Assembly (NCBI GenBank): GCA_905221605.1
Contig: CAJNDS010002762.1
Location: 84,501-148,500, forward strand
Origin: Symbiodinium natans
Lineage: Eukaryota > Sar > Dinophyceae > Suessiales > Symbiodiniaceae
DNA length: 64,000 nucleotides
Direction of reading: 5' to 3'
The notes under the pieces were generated by a model. That model was not told the origin of the DNA. It searched no databases and worked only from the letters and a program-made list of their open reading frames with translations. Below are positions 1-11,208 of the stretch, in pieces (the stretch's first letter is position 1; the number at the start of each line of letters is the position of its first letter). The translations under genes were made by a program, and so were the position numbers.

Positions 1-828
1 ATCACGGGAACCACTGGCCCAGCCATGTGGGGATTTTGAGGCCCACCTTGCAGTCGTCTGAGTGGGAATGCAATAGTTCGGGCGAGCCGCTGTGCTGGTA
101 GCATGGCCCATATAGAAGGTTGCTACTTCGCAGTATCCGTTGGAGGCATATCATTCGGGATGGGTTTGCTTGGTTTGGTGCCCTTTGCTTTTCCTAGAAA
201 GCCTTCCGCGAAACAGGCTTTTGAACGATGTCGTGCTTTTGTACATGAGCCCACGGGCCCGGAGCTCAGCATTGTGAGTGGATCGATGATCATGGCTGGA
301 TTTCGAAATTTACTCGCAGCTGCAGTTTCAACCGCACTATACGCGCATACTCATAGTGTTAAAGGGTGTAAGCTTCTGAATGGTCAGAGTCTTCGTGCTA
401 GAGAGGTCCACGCTTACAGGCTTTGTTGACGTGGATGTCTTGCACACACAGAAGCTTCACGCGCAAGCTCAAGCTGTGACGGCTTCCTTTGAGGTGTTAG
501 ATCTGCGCGGTGTTGACAGCCACAGTGCATCGGGGGGATCTGCTGGGGCTTTTGCTCAAGATTCGATACGTTGATTGTCTTACTGGTTTGCTTGTCCAAA
601 GTTTACGACGTGTTGCTCCATGGATTTGGGATGGGTTGCGGTTCATGGGAAGCCAGGAGAGGAGACGGAGGAGAGTGGCATTCTGGGCATTCTGCAAGTG
701 CAATCTTATGTAACAGCTGTCAGACAAGCTCCCCAAAGCGAGCTGTCAAGAATCCAAGCGCCATTTGCACATTCCCCTTCCTATGGGCCCCAGACCTCTA
801 AAGCCTTTGAAGCCTACAACTCCGAAAG
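1..828. other. No gene recognised
   Basis: Short open frames only, none with a recognisable motif. I see no convincing repeat, RNA gene or exon-like island here. Confidence 0.5.
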
Positions 829-985
829 TTTGAAGCAACTTCTTATTATTATTGTTATTGTTATTAATATCAGTATTGTTATTAGTACTATTATTAGTAT
901 TATTATTTGTATTATTATTTGTATTTTTATTGGTATTACTATTTGTACTTTTATTAGTATTACAATAAATGTGTTTGTTAAGCTT
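829..985. repeat. ATT-type trinucleotide microsatellite
   Basis: Degenerate TTATTATTG/TATTATTAG units run for about 150 bases. The open frames over it, rich in Ile or Asn/Thr, are artefacts of the 3-base period. Confidence 0.85.
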
Positions 986-1072
986 GCAAGGCCTGGCGAC
1001 TGAACCCCCGCTGCACGACCAGATCTTGGCACGCAGCTCCAAAAAGAGAGATGCCACGGCTCGGGGACGGTT

Positions 1073-1171
1073 TAGGGTTTGGGGTTTCGTGTTTAGGGCT
1101 TAGGGTTTGGGGTTTAGGGTTTGGGGTTTAGGGTTTAGGGTTTGGGGTTTAGGGTTTAGGGTTCAGGGTTC
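1073..1171 (+). repeat. Telomere-like TTTAGGG tract, degenerate
   Basis: Units GTTTAGG, GGTTTGGG and GCTTAGGG alternate on the + strand. TTTAGGG is the telomeric motif reported for dinoflagellates; here it is interstitial. Confidence 0.9.
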
Positions 1172-1245
1172 TTGCTGGGGCTCTCCCAGAAGTTAAAGTG
1201 TTTCGGGCCGGCAGTAGAGGCTTTGAAGTGGCTTTGGCGTGCATG

Positions 1246-1592
1246 TCCTCCCTCTCTCTCTCTCTCGTTCTCTCTCTCTCTCTCTATCTGTCTGTCTCTG
1301 TCTTTGTCTGTGTCTCTGTCTCTGTCTCTGTCTCTGTCTCTGTCTCTGTCTCTCTCTCTATCTCTATCTCTATCTCTATCTCTATCTCTATCGACTATCT
1401 CTGTCATCTCTATCGTCTCTATCATCTCTATCATCTCTATCATCTCTATCATCTCTATCATCTCTATCATCTCTATCATCTCTACCTCTATCTCTGTTTC
1501 TCCCTTTCTCTCCCTTTCTCTCTCTCTCTCCCTCGCTCTCTCTCGCTCCGTCTCTCTCTCTCTCTCTCTGCCTCTCTGTCTCTCTGTCTTCC
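1246..1592. repeat. Polypyrimidine microsatellite cluster
   Basis: CT dinucleotides pass into TCTCTG hexamers (about 1296-1355), TCTCTA hexamers, then a 9-base TCATCTCTA block (about 1406-1482), then CT again. The long Ser/Leu or Arg/Glu/Asp open frames on both strands come from the repeat period and are not genes. Confidence 0.9.
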
Positions 1593-2487
1593 AAGATTTC
1601 CTGGCCTTTAAATGGCCAAGATCGCACGCAGGCAAAGTAAAATCACGCACCCCCACAAATCAAGTGCGGTGGTGTGATTACTTGAGCTATCAATCTGCGC
1701 ACATCTGGCACTCCCGACTGCCCATGCCTCTGCCTGAAGATGGGTCTTTGCATGTGCACACACGTGTCTTCAAGGATTGGTCATAGGGATGCAACCTTTC
1801 CACCACGGGTCTCAAGAGTTGATCATAGAGATGCAACTTTCCACCTGCATGGAGTTAGGAGCATGATCCCACTCCAAGCAGCCAGCAATGGACGGCTTGC
1901 TTCTCGCACAAGAAGATGGTAGCACAGGTTCCATCTCAAAAGTATTCACTGTAAACCCTAAACGCTTAGTTGGGGTTTCTGATACTCCTGGACGTCTACT
2001 AAAGATCCCAGAATATCAGGGATCGCTTGTAATGAGGACCCCAAGTAGCCTCTAATGTCAGAAAGCCCCCAATACCTCCCAGAACCCTAAGCTCTAAGCC
2101 ATGTTCTGCCGCAAGCTACGAAAGCTGTTGCCCTTGGCTGCTGGCTGCTTCTGGGCCGGGGTGACCCAGCTGAGCGTTTCGGTAACCTTGGTAGCCCCGT
2201 GGTGCCCTTTTCCCTTTCTTGGGTTCAAGGTTCCCTTATACAGTAGCCAACCCCAAAAAGGGGGCGCCCTTTACTAAACTATGGCTACTGGGCTACCAAG
2301 TATCCGAACCAAGTTGTGGGATGCGAAGCCGAGAAGCCAGCGAGGCCGCCCCATTTTCCTTCCTCAGCTCCCAGGCGCGGTCGAGAGACTTCGGTTTGCT
2401 TTTGGGATGCTTTTTTCATGGTTGTGGTTTTGCGTTTTGGGACCTAGGGCTGACTTGGCACTTGACGTCTGGACGTCCTAACTCCTA
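1593..2487. other. No gene recognised
   Basis: Unique-looking sequence with short open frames and single telomere-like units near 1955 and 2085. Nothing convincingly coding. Confidence 0.4.
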
Positions 2488-2846
2488 AGCCCTGAAAACC
2501 CTAAACCCTGAAGCCCTGAAACCCTGAAGCCCTGAAACCCTGAAACCCTCAACCCTGAACCCCTAAACCCTGAAGCCCTAAAGCCCTGAAACCCTCAACC
2601 CTGAAGCCCTAAAGCCCTGAAACCCTCAACCCTGAAGCCCTAAAACCCTCAACCCTGAAACCCTGAAACCCTCAACCCTGAAGCCCTAAAGCCCTGAAAC
2701 CCCTCTGAAGTCCTAAAGCCCTGAAACCCCTCTGAAACCCTAAAGCCCTGAAACCCCTCTGAAGCCCTAAAGCCCTGAAACCCCTCTGAAGCCCTAAAGC
2801 CCTGAAACCCCTCTGAAGTCCTAAAGCCCTGAGACCCCTCTGAAGT
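2488..2846 (-). repeat. Telomere-variant tract grading into a 27-bp minisatellite
   Basis: CCCTGAA, CCCTAAA and CCCTCAA heptamers fill 2488-2700. From about 2700 to 2846 they are fixed into a 27-bp higher-order unit (CCTAAAGCCCTGAAACCCCT plus CTGAAGT) repeated five to six times. The sequence suggests a minisatellite that grew out of a telomere-like tract. Confidence 0.85.
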
Positions 2847-2919
2847 CCATGTTGGGTCCCTGCTGTCCTGGGCAGGCCGCACGCTCCCGGCAGTGCAGGA
2901 GCCGGAGCATGTGTTTGGA
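2846..2919 (+). CDS. Exon-like island between telomere tract and MITE
   Basis: A GC-rich stretch, open in two frames, lies between the CCCTGAA tract and the target duplication of the MITE at 2928. No family is recognised. It is listed only because it fits the recurring tract-island-tract layout. Confidence 0.2.
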
Positions 2920-2927
2920 GTTATTCT

Positions 2928-3040
2928 TTTGGGAGCTTCCCCCTTGCACTACCAGTCCCCAATAGGGTTTAGGGTTTAGGGTACCCCCCCAATAGAATCC
3001 CCATATAAAGGACTGTTAGTATAAGGGGGAAACATCCCAA
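2928..3040. mobile_element. hAT-like MITE with 8-bp target duplication
   Basis: The termini TTTGGGAGCTTCCCCC and GGGGGAAACATCCCAA are inverted repeats. They are flanked by GTTATTCT and GTTATTCC (7 of 8 match). Four relatives occur at 30876, 55067, 55401 and 35977. In this copy about 2968-2990 carries TTTAGGG units where the 55401 copy has a short unique segment, so telomere-like repeats lie inside the element. An 8-bp duplication is typical of hAT transposons; no transposase is present. Confidence 0.8.
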
Positions 3041-3118
3041 GTTATTCCTGAAAAACCCGACACAAAGTCCGAAAGCACCCTGTCAAGAAGCCGCGACAAC
3101 CAGGCTTAGGATCCTCAG

Positions 3119-3166
3119 GGGTTTAGGGTTTAGGGCTTAGGGCTTAGGGTTTAGGGTTTAGGGTCC
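3119..3166 (+). repeat. TTTAGGG/CTTAGGG tract
   Basis: About seven heptamers in + orientation, directly upstream of the exon-like island at 3182. Confidence 0.9.
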
Positions 3167-3181
3167 ATGCACAGCGCTTGA

Positions 3182-3295
3182 AGGATCGCTTGCCATGCCA
3201 GCGACGGAGATGACAGCTGGGACCTCGAGAAGTTTGTCTTTGCCAAGGTTCTCAACTTTCAACAGCGAACATCGAGGTTTCAGGATCAGATCTAA
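3182..3295 (+). CDS. Exon-like island, unknown protein, possible terminal exon
   Basis: An open frame after a TGA at 3179 encodes 37 residues containing DDSWDLEKFVFAKVLNFQQR and ends in TAA at 3293. Its balanced, charged composition looks like protein, unlike the repeat-driven frames nearby. No family is recognised. It could be the last exon of a spliced gene whose other exons lie upstream, or chance. Confidence 0.35.
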   Translation, partial: RIACHASDGDDSWDLEKFVFAKVLNFQQRTSRFQDQI

Positions 3296-3948
3296 GAGGC
3301 CGGACGCCCTGTAATTTCTACGGTAGCTTCTTCTATACCTCATCAATGAACGGTCTGGAAGGGGTTCGGGTTTAGGAGGAATGTCCGATGATGGTGTGTG
3401 ATATGAGCTCTTTGGACCGCCAGACTGCGGATCCTCTAAGCCTTGAGCTTCCACGCCTCAAATGCCAAACAAAAAGCACACACACACACAGCACGGAAGA
3501 AGAAGGAACCACGAGGGAATCCACAAGCTCCGATTCTTCAACCCCAAACAACACACCGAGACACCGAAGTAAAAGAAACGTTGGCCGTGGTAATACCTTG
3601 AAACCTGTTCAACCTTTGCAGAAGAAAGGAGGCTTCCCTATTCGAATTTAGAGGACATCGCTTGAAAGAAATGTTCTCATAGTCAAGTATAGGGGTAGTA
3701 GGGACGAAGGAGAGGTCTCCTACTACAATATAAACCAGAGGAAGTTGAACAAACTGTAGAGGAACTTCGAACCTAGAGGAAGAGGAATTCAGAGGCTTCC
3801 GATTAAAGAAACTAAGAGAAAGTAGAGGTTGTCCTATTTTGCATAGACTTCACCTCCGCATCCCTGAGTCTCCGCACCGAGCAAACCCCAAGGCAAGCTC
3901 AGTCCCGCCAGCGACCCAGACACTTGCGAGTGATGCTTCCGGAGAGAT
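3296..3948. other. No gene recognised
   Basis: Mixed sequence with a short CA run near 3478. No motif, tract or exon-like frame seen. Confidence 0.4.
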
Positions 3949-4056
3949 GGGTATTTCCCCAAGAGAGGGGTACTGGACCCCTTTTAGACCCCAAATAGCC
4001 ACATGAATCATTTTAAAGGGACCCCGCAAAGGGCACCTCTATTTTCGGAAGCCCCC
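3949..4056. mobile_element. MITE of the GGGGTTTCCG family
   Basis: Ends GGGTATTTCCCC and TTTTCGGAAGCCCCC, flanked by a perfect AGAT duplication (3945-3948, 4057-4060). The core alternates GGGGTAC/GTACCCC-like blocks as in eight relatives in this window. Length 108 bp. Confidence 0.75.
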
Positions 4057-4060
4057 AGAT

Positions 4061-5050
4061 AATGCCTTTTCTGGGGGCATGGTAGTTCGTGTTTGCAGGA
4101 TTTCCGCCGAGTGAAGACTGTCCGGGGGTCGTTACCAGTCACATTTTTGTTCAGGTTCGGGGTTGAGGTTGCTTTGAAGCTCAGCGTTTGGAGACCCTGG
4201 AAAGAACACGCATGGCGTCCACGTCTTCTTTGGCGCTGCGTTGCAGGATGTGCCGTGGTGGCAGCTGGAGGACCGAGGCTTTATAGGCTTTCTTCTCTGC
4301 TTTGCTTGCTTTGCATGTTGGGAACTGTAGAACCGTATACTGCCATCCTCAGCCTATAAGCAGCCCTGGACCCTGGTTCCCCAGAGAGAGGGCACCAGCA
4401 AGCATGAAGCCAGGACGAGGCAGAGCGTCTCATGGCTCCCCGGATGCCATTCCGGGTGGAGCAAGTCTCCCCTCCGCCGGCAGGGGCCTTACATACTGTT
4501 GGTTAGCAGGGCATGGGGGGAATTAGGGCCCTATTCTTACCCTTTAAGGGATTATATCCCCTACTAGCCAACAGTAAGCTTAGTGAGGAAGAACGAGTTG
4601 CACGATGGCTGGGAGCTTGTTGGGCATCCACACGTGCCAACACACGCCTTGCATGTGGAAGCCCAGGTGAAGAAGCTGGGCTATGCCTTGTTGGATGCCA
4701 GGCGAGCTTCGATGGTTGATCATCGGCAATGGTCACAAAGTGTCTTTGGGGAGGAAAGGGAAGGAAGGGGAGACAAGTACATGGGGGATGCGAGGAGTAT
4801 GTCGGCTCACCTAAACTCTAAATAGCGGCTTCGCAAGCCGGACTTCTGTGTTTTTGTTTTCTTTGACGTGGTTCGTGTGGCATAGATCTACACCGTTTAC
4901 GTTCCAACTCTCTGAGCCTGCAGAAGCCCCGATCTTCCAGTTCTTGGCAACGCTCCAACCGTCTGTTGGCCGTGATTGCCAAAGGACTGGGAGAGGCGAT
5001 GTCATCAACATGAAGGGCGCGGCCACTTGGCTGGTTCTCTCCCCCTTCCC
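4061..5050. other. No gene recognised
   Basis: Short frames only. The last 200 bases lead into the 57-bp array without an obvious boundary element. Confidence 0.4.
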
Positions 5051-5700
5051 AAACTCTAAACAAAGTGCGGGTTGCTAGCCCGCACGCCTTCCAAACCCTT
5101 CCAACACAAGCCCTTGAACAAGTGCTGGTTGCTAGCCCGTATGCCTCTCTTAAACAAGTGCGGGTTGTTAGCCCGCGCTGCCAACACAAGCTCTTAAACA
5201 TGTGTCGGTTGCTACTAGTAGCCCGCACGTCTTCCGAACCCTTCCAACACAACCTCTTAAACAAGCGCTAGCCCGCGCGCTTTCAAGCGCTTCCAACACG
5301 AGCTCTTCAACAAGAGCGGGTTGCTAGCCTTCCAACCCCCCTCCAACACAAGCTCTTAAGCAAGTGCGGGTTGCGAACTCGCACGCCTTCCAAAAATGAG
5401 GGTTGCTAGCCCGCACGCCTTCCAAACCCTTCCAACACACAAGCTCTTTAACAAGTGCGGGTTGCTAGCCCGCACGCCTTCCATACCCTCCCAACACAAG
5501 CTTTTAGACACGTGCGGGTTGCTAGCCCGCACACCTTCCAAACCCTTCCGACACAAGCTGCAACACAAGCTCTTAAGCAAGCGCGGGTTGCTAGCCCGCG
5601 CGCCTTCCAAACCCTTCCAACACAAGCTGCAACACAAAACAAGTGCGGGTTGCTAGCCCGCACGCCTTCCAAACCCTTCCAACACAAGCTCTTAAACAAG
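5051..5700. repeat. 57-bp tandem array, first block (degenerate)
   Basis: About 11 diverged units with the core TGCGGGTTGCTAGCCCGCA followed by a CTTCCAAACCCTTCCAACAC segment. Spacers vary, unlike the regular 57-bp register near 10 kb. The left edge shows the most divergent units, as expected at the margin of an array that homogenises by unequal exchange. Confidence 0.95.
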
Positions 5701-6361
5701 GTCACGCCGCTGTTAGCGGCCCTGGACCGTTGCGCGCGGAAATGTGGTTTTAACCCACGCAGGGCAGTGTTCGAGAAGAAAAAGGGGTTTTGTCGGCGGA
5801 AGTTATTTTTCAGGACTAGGAGTGATTCTAGGTGCTCAAAAGTACCACGCCTGCCAGTGTTTTCAGCATTTCGCAGTGCTTACCGTGGGGATGCGTTTTT
5901 GCGACGTTTGAGAGTTTTGGGGTTTTGTGATGTTTTGTGTTTTGTCACTGTTCAGGGTGGAACGAGGAAACTGCAATGTGGTCTTATCTTGAAAAGTGCC
6001 ACGGCCGCCAGTGTTTTCAGCATTTCGCATGCTTTTTGGGGGGCTGGAGTGTTCAGGGTGCAACGGGCTTGCAGTGGTTCAAGTTTATAGGGCTTTAGGG
6101 TTGGCAGAGACGTTAAGCACGGAAAGCACGGTTTTCGTCGCGAAAGGCATGGACGCTTGTGACAGATTTTCTTGTTCCACATGCGTGTGCCGTATGTTGT
6201 ACACAGAGGCTGTAAATACCAGTGTTTTGTGCATGGACGCAATACGAATGACGTTCTTATCCCCCCCCCCAACCCTCCCCACCCCAACAACACAACCGGA
6301 ACAAGTCACCAAGCAGTGCCAAAACTAACGTTTTACCCAGGGCCGCTAACAACAGCGTGAG
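5701..6361. mobile_element. Non-autonomous TIR transposon with 10-bp target duplication, inside the array
   Basis: Terminal inverted repeats of about 25 bp match at 22 positions; they share TCACGC at the tips and TGTTAGCGGCCCTGG inside. Both sides carry CTTAAACAAG (5691-5700 and 6362-6371), which is part of the array unit, so the element inserted into the array. Inside, a ~38-bp segment around CCAGTGTTTTCAGCATTTCG occurs twice (about 5838-5880, 5991-6033). No transposase frame is seen. A 9-10-bp duplication suggests a Mutator-like element (inference). Confidence 0.85.
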
Positions 6362-9300
6362 CTTAAACAAGTGGGCTTGCCAGCCCGTACGCCTTCCAAA
6401 CCCTTCCAACACAAGCTCTTGAACCAGTGCGGGTTGCTAGCCCGGATGCCTGCCAAACCCTTCCAACACAAGCTCTTAAAAACGTGCGGGTTGCTAGCCC
6501 GCTCGCCTTCCAAACCCTTCCAACACAAGCTCTTCAACAAGTGCGGGTTGTTAGCCCGCACGCCTTCCAAACCCTTCTATCACAAGCTCTTAAACAAGTG
6601 CGGGTTGCTAGCCCGCACGCCTTCCATACCCTTCCAACACAAGCTCTTAAACAACGTGCGGGTTGCTAGCCCGCATGCTTCCATACCCTTCCAACACAAG
6701 CTCTTAAACACGTGCGGGTTGCTAGCCCGCACGCCTTTCCAAACCCTTCCAACACAAGCTGCAACGCAAGCTCTTAAGCAAGTGCGGGTTGCTAGCCTGC
6801 GCCCCTTCCAAACCCTTCCAACACAAGCTCTTAAACAAGTGGGCTTGCTAGCCCGCACGCCTTCCAAACCCTTCCAACACAAGCTCTTAAACACGTGCGG
6901 GTTGCTAGCCCGCACGCCTTCCAAACCCTTCCAACACAAGACAAGCTGCAACACAAGACAAGTGCGGGTTGCTAGCCCACACGCCTTCCAAACCCTTCCA
7001 ACACAAGCTCTTCAACAAGTGCGGGTTGCTAGCCCGCACACCTTCCACACCCTTCCAACACAAGCTCAAACAAGTGCGGGTTGCTAGCCCGCACGCCTTC
7101 CAATCCCTTCCAACACAAAAACTCTTCAACAAGTGCGGGTTGCTAGCCCGCACGCCTTCCAAACCCTCCCAACACAAGCTCAACAAGTGCGGGTTGCTAG
7201 CCCGCACGCCTTCCAAACCCTTCCAACACAAGCTCTTCAAACAAGTGCGGGTTGCTAGCCCGCACGCCTTCCAAACCCTTCCAATACAAGCTCTTCAACA
7301 AGTGCCGGTTGCTAGCCCGCACGCTTTCCAAACCCTTCCAACACAAGCTCTTCAAACAAGTGCGGGTTGCTAGCCCGCACGCCTTCCACACCCTTCCGAC
7401 ACAAGCTCTTCAACAAGTGCCGGTTGCTAGCCCGCACGCCTTCCAAACCCTTCCAACACAAGCTCTTCAACAAGTGCGGGTTGCTAGCCCGCACGCCTTC
7501 CAAACCCTTACAAGACAAGCTGCAATACCAGACAAGTGCGGGTTGCTAGCCCACATGCCTTCCAAACCCTTCCAACACAAGCTCTTCAACAAGTGCGGGT
7601 TGCTAGCCCGCACGCCTTCCACACCCTTCCAACACAAGCTGCAACACAAAACAAGTACGGGCTGCTAGCCCGCACGCCTTCCAATCCCTTCCAACACAAA
7701 CTCTTCAACAAGTGCGGGTTGCTAGCCCGCACGCCTTCCAAACCCTTCCAACACAAGCTCTTCAACAAGTGCGGGTTGCTAGCCCGCACGCCTTCCAAAC
7801 CCTTCCAACACAAGCTCTTCAACAAGTGCGGGTTGCTAGCCCGCACGCCTTCCAAACCCTTCCAACACAAGCTCTTCAACAAGTGCGGGTTGCTAGCCCG
7901 CACGCCTTCCAAACCCTTCCAACGCAAGCTGCAACACACAACAAGTGCGGGTTGCTAGCCCGCACGCCTTCCAAACCCTTCCAACACAAGCTCTTCAACA
8001 AGTGCGGGTTGCTAGCCCACACGCCTGCCAAACCCTTCCAACTGCGGGTTGCCAGCCTGCACACCTTCCAAACTCTTCCAACAGAAGTTACAACACGAAA
8101 CAGGCGCGGGGTGCTTGCCTTCCGGAGCATTCCAACGCAAGCTGCAACACAAAACAAGTGCGGGTTGCTAGCCCGCATGCCTTCCAAACCCTTCCAACAC
8201 AAGCTCTTAGACAAGTGCGGGTTGCTAGCCCGCACGCCTTCCAAACCCTCCCAACACAAGCTCAACAAGTGCGGGTTGCTAGCCCGCACGCCTTCCAAAC
8301 CCTTCCAACACAAGCTCTTCAACAAGTGCGGGTTGCTAGCCCGCACGCCTTCCAAACCCTTACAACACAAGCTGCAACACAAGACAAGTGCGGGTTGCTA
8401 GCCCGCACGCCTTCCAAACCCTTCCAACACAGGCTGCAACACACAACAAGTGCGGGTTGCTAGCCCGCACGTTTTCCAAACCCTTCCAACACAAGCTGCA
8501 ACACAAAACAAGTGCGGGTTGCTAGCCCGCACGCCTTCCAAACCCTTCCAACACAAGCTGCAACACAAAACAAGTGCGGGTTGCTAGCCCGCACGCCTTC
8601 CAAACCCTTGCAACACAAGCTGCAACACAAAACAAGTGCAGGTTGCTAGCCCGCTCGCCTTCCAAACCCTTCCAACACAAGCTGCAACGCAAGACACGTG
8701 CTGGTTGCTGGCCCGCACGCCTTCCAAACCCTTGCAACGCAAGCTCTTCAACAAGTGCGGGTTGCTAGCCGCTAGCCCGCACACCTTCCAAACCCTTCCA
8801 ACACAAGCTCTTCAACAAGTGCGGGTTGCTAGCCTGCACGCCTTCCAAATCCTTCCAACACAAGCTCTTCAACAAGTGCGGGTTGCTAGCCCGCACGCCT
8901 TCCAAACGCTTCCAACACAAGCTCTTTAACAAGTGCGGGTTTTTCAACAAGTGCGGGTTGCTAGCCTGCACGCCTTCCAAACCCTTCCAACAGAAGCTCT
9001 TCAACAAGTGCGGGTTGCTAGCCCGCACGCCTTCCAAACCCTTCCAAAACAAGCTCTTCAACAAGTGGGGGTTGCTAGCCCGCACGCCTTCCAAACCCTT
9101 CCAACACAAGCTCTTCAACAAGTGCGGGTTGCTAGCCCGCACGCCTTCCAAACCCTTCTAACACAAGCTCTTCAACAAGTGCGGGTTGCTAGCCCGCACG
9201 CCTTCCAAACCCTTCCAACACAAGCTCTTCAACAAGTGCGGGTTGCTAGCCCGCACGCCTTCCAAACCCTCCCAAAACAAGCTCTTCAGCAAGTGCGGGT

Positions 9301-10735
9301 TGCTAGCCCGCGCGCCTTCCAACACAAGCTCTTCAACAAGTGCGGGTTGCTGGCCCGCACGTCTTCCAAACCCTTCCAACACAAGCTCTTCAACAAGTGG
9401 GGGGTTGCCAGCCCGCACGTCTTCCAAACCCTGCCAACACAAGCTCTTCAACAAGTGCGGGTTGCTGGCCCGCACGCCTTTCAAACCCTCCCAACACAAG
9501 CTCTTCAACAAGTGCGGGTTGCTAGCCCGCACGCCTTCCAAACCCTTCCGACACAAGCTCTTCAACAAGTGCGGGTTGCTAGCCCGCACGCCTTCCAAAG
9601 CCTTCCAACACAAGCTCTTCAACAAGTGCGGGTTGCTGGCCCGCACGTCTTCCAAACCCTTCCAACACAAGCTCTTCCACAAGTGGGGGGTTGCCAGCCC
9701 GCACGTCTTCCAAACCCTGCCAACACAAGCTCTTCAACAAGTGCGGGTTGCTGGCCCGCACGCCTTTCAAACCCTCCCAACACAAGCTCTTCAACAAGTG
9801 CGGGTGGCTAGCCCGCACGCCTTCCAAACCCTTCCGACACAAGCTCTTCAACAAGTGTGGGTTGCTAGCCCGCACGCCTTCCAAAGCCTTCCAGCACAAG
9901 CTCTTCAACAAGTGCGGGTTGCTAGCCCGCACGCCTTCCAAAGCCTTCCAACACAAGCTCTTCAACAAGTGCGGGTTGCTAGCCCGCACGCCTTCCAAAG
10001 CCTTCCAACACAAGCTCTTCAACAAGTGCGGGTTGCTGGCCCGCACGTCTTCCAAACCCTTCCAACACAAGCTCTTCAACAAGTGGGGGGTTGCCAGCCC
10101 GCACGTCTTCCAAACCCTGCCAACACAAGCTCTTCAACAAGTGCGGGTTGCTAGCCCGCACGCCTTCCAAAGCCTTCCAACACAAGCTCTTCAACAAGTG
10201 CGGGTTGCTAGCCCGCACGCCTTCCAAAGCCTTCCAACACAAGCTCTTCAACAAGTGCGGGTTGCTAGCCCGCACGCCTTCCAAAGCCTTCCAACACAAG
10301 CTCTTCAACAAGTGCGGGTTGCTAGCCCGCACGCCTTCCAAATCCTTCCAACACAAGCTCTTCAACAAGTGCGGGTTGCTAGCCCGCACGCCTTCCAAAG
10401 CCTTCCAACACAAGCTCTTCAACAAGTGCGGGTTGCTAGCCCGCACGCCTTCCAAAGCCTTCCAACACAAGCTCTTCAACAAGTGCGGGTTGCTAGCCCG
10501 CACGCCTTCCAAAGCCTTCCAACACAAGCTCTTCAACAAGTGCGGGTTGCTAGCCCGCACGCCTTCCAAAGCCTTCCAACACAAGCTCTTCAACAAGTGC
10601 GGGTTGCTAGCCCGCACGCCTTCCAAATCCTTCCAACACAAGCTCTTCAACAAGTGCGGGTTGCTAGCCCGCACGCCTTCCAAAGCCTTCCAACACAAGC
10701 TCTTCAACAAGTGCGGGTTGCCAGCCCAAAACTAC
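6362..10735. repeat. 57-bp tandem array, main block (about 75 units)
   Basis: The consensus unit is 57 bp, exactly 19 codons, so open frames run for hundreds of codons on both strands; these are period artefacts. Each unit holds the inverted repeat TGCGGG/CCCGCA around TTGCTAG. Units are variable at 6.4-8.8 kb and nearly identical at 9.9-10.7 kb. A marked variant (GGTTGCTGGCCCGCACGTC followed by a GTGGGGGGTTGCC unit) recurs near 9345, 9631 and 10031, that is 5 and 7 units apart, showing block duplication. Some spacers carry GCTGCAACACAAAAC instead of the usual CTCTTCAA segment. Confidence 0.95.
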
Positions 10736-10763
10736 TGCCCAAAACCAAAGCCCAAGCCTTCAC

Positions 10764-10860
10764 CTATATCCCCCTTGGGAATTACTTTTGTTTTTGTTCA
10801 TATAAAGCCCAAGAAGATATTAACAAGGATATTTCCATTAAGGTTCTAAGGGGAGTATAG
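10764..10860 (-). mobile_element. Introner-family element (TATAG-end family)
   Basis: Ends CTATATCCCCCTTGGGAA and TTCTAAGGGGAGTATAG are imperfect inverted repeats. The interior TTCATATAAAGCCCAAGA matches the copies at 33880 and 39478. Flanks TCAC (10760-10763) and TCGC (10861-10864) are a 3-of-4 duplication. Read on the - strand the flanks are GCGA and GTGA, so it would splice there with a GC donor and TATAG|GTGA acceptor. No host gene is recognised on that strand. Confidence 0.75.
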
Positions 10861-11208
10861 TCGCAGTGAGGAGAAGGATGACTACGTCGTGAGCAAGGCG
10901 CTGCTGTTTTTATCCATAGGTGGGACGGCCGCGGCCACGTGACTTCAGCGTTAGCCGGCATTCGCCCTGAAGGTGATTGGTAGTTCATCGTTTCCATGAG
11001 CTCACAAGCCGTAAGCTCCCCGAACTCCCAAATCCCGAAACACAAAACAACAAAAAAGTGTAAGCAGCTAAGCCATGACAAATGCGGCACCAAATCCCGA
11101 AATCCGATCCAGAATCACGAGAGCTCCCGGCGACTTGGCGTCTGCTCAGCCATTCAGTGCCTCAGGCCTCAACTGGCAAAACCCGACTTGTATCGTGCTC
11201 CGCACACC

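Noticed and set aside
1156-1786. Overlapping Ser/Leu and Arg/Asp/Glu frames
   Set aside because: Produced by the TCTCTG/TCATCTCTA microsatellite.
6362-10735. CRISPR-like array
   Set aside because: Units are contiguous 57-bp tandem repeats without unique spacers, in a eukaryotic genome.
8933-10860. Open frames of up to 389 codons with a 19-residue repeat
   Set aside because: The 57-bp unit is a multiple of 3 and several frames on both strands are open equally. No start context or unique domain supports a protein.
11147-11167. Possible relic spliced-leader sequence before the TCTP gene
   Set aside because: AGCCATTcaGtGcCTCAgG only partly resembles the conserved dinoflagellate leader and needs an insertion; too weak to call.
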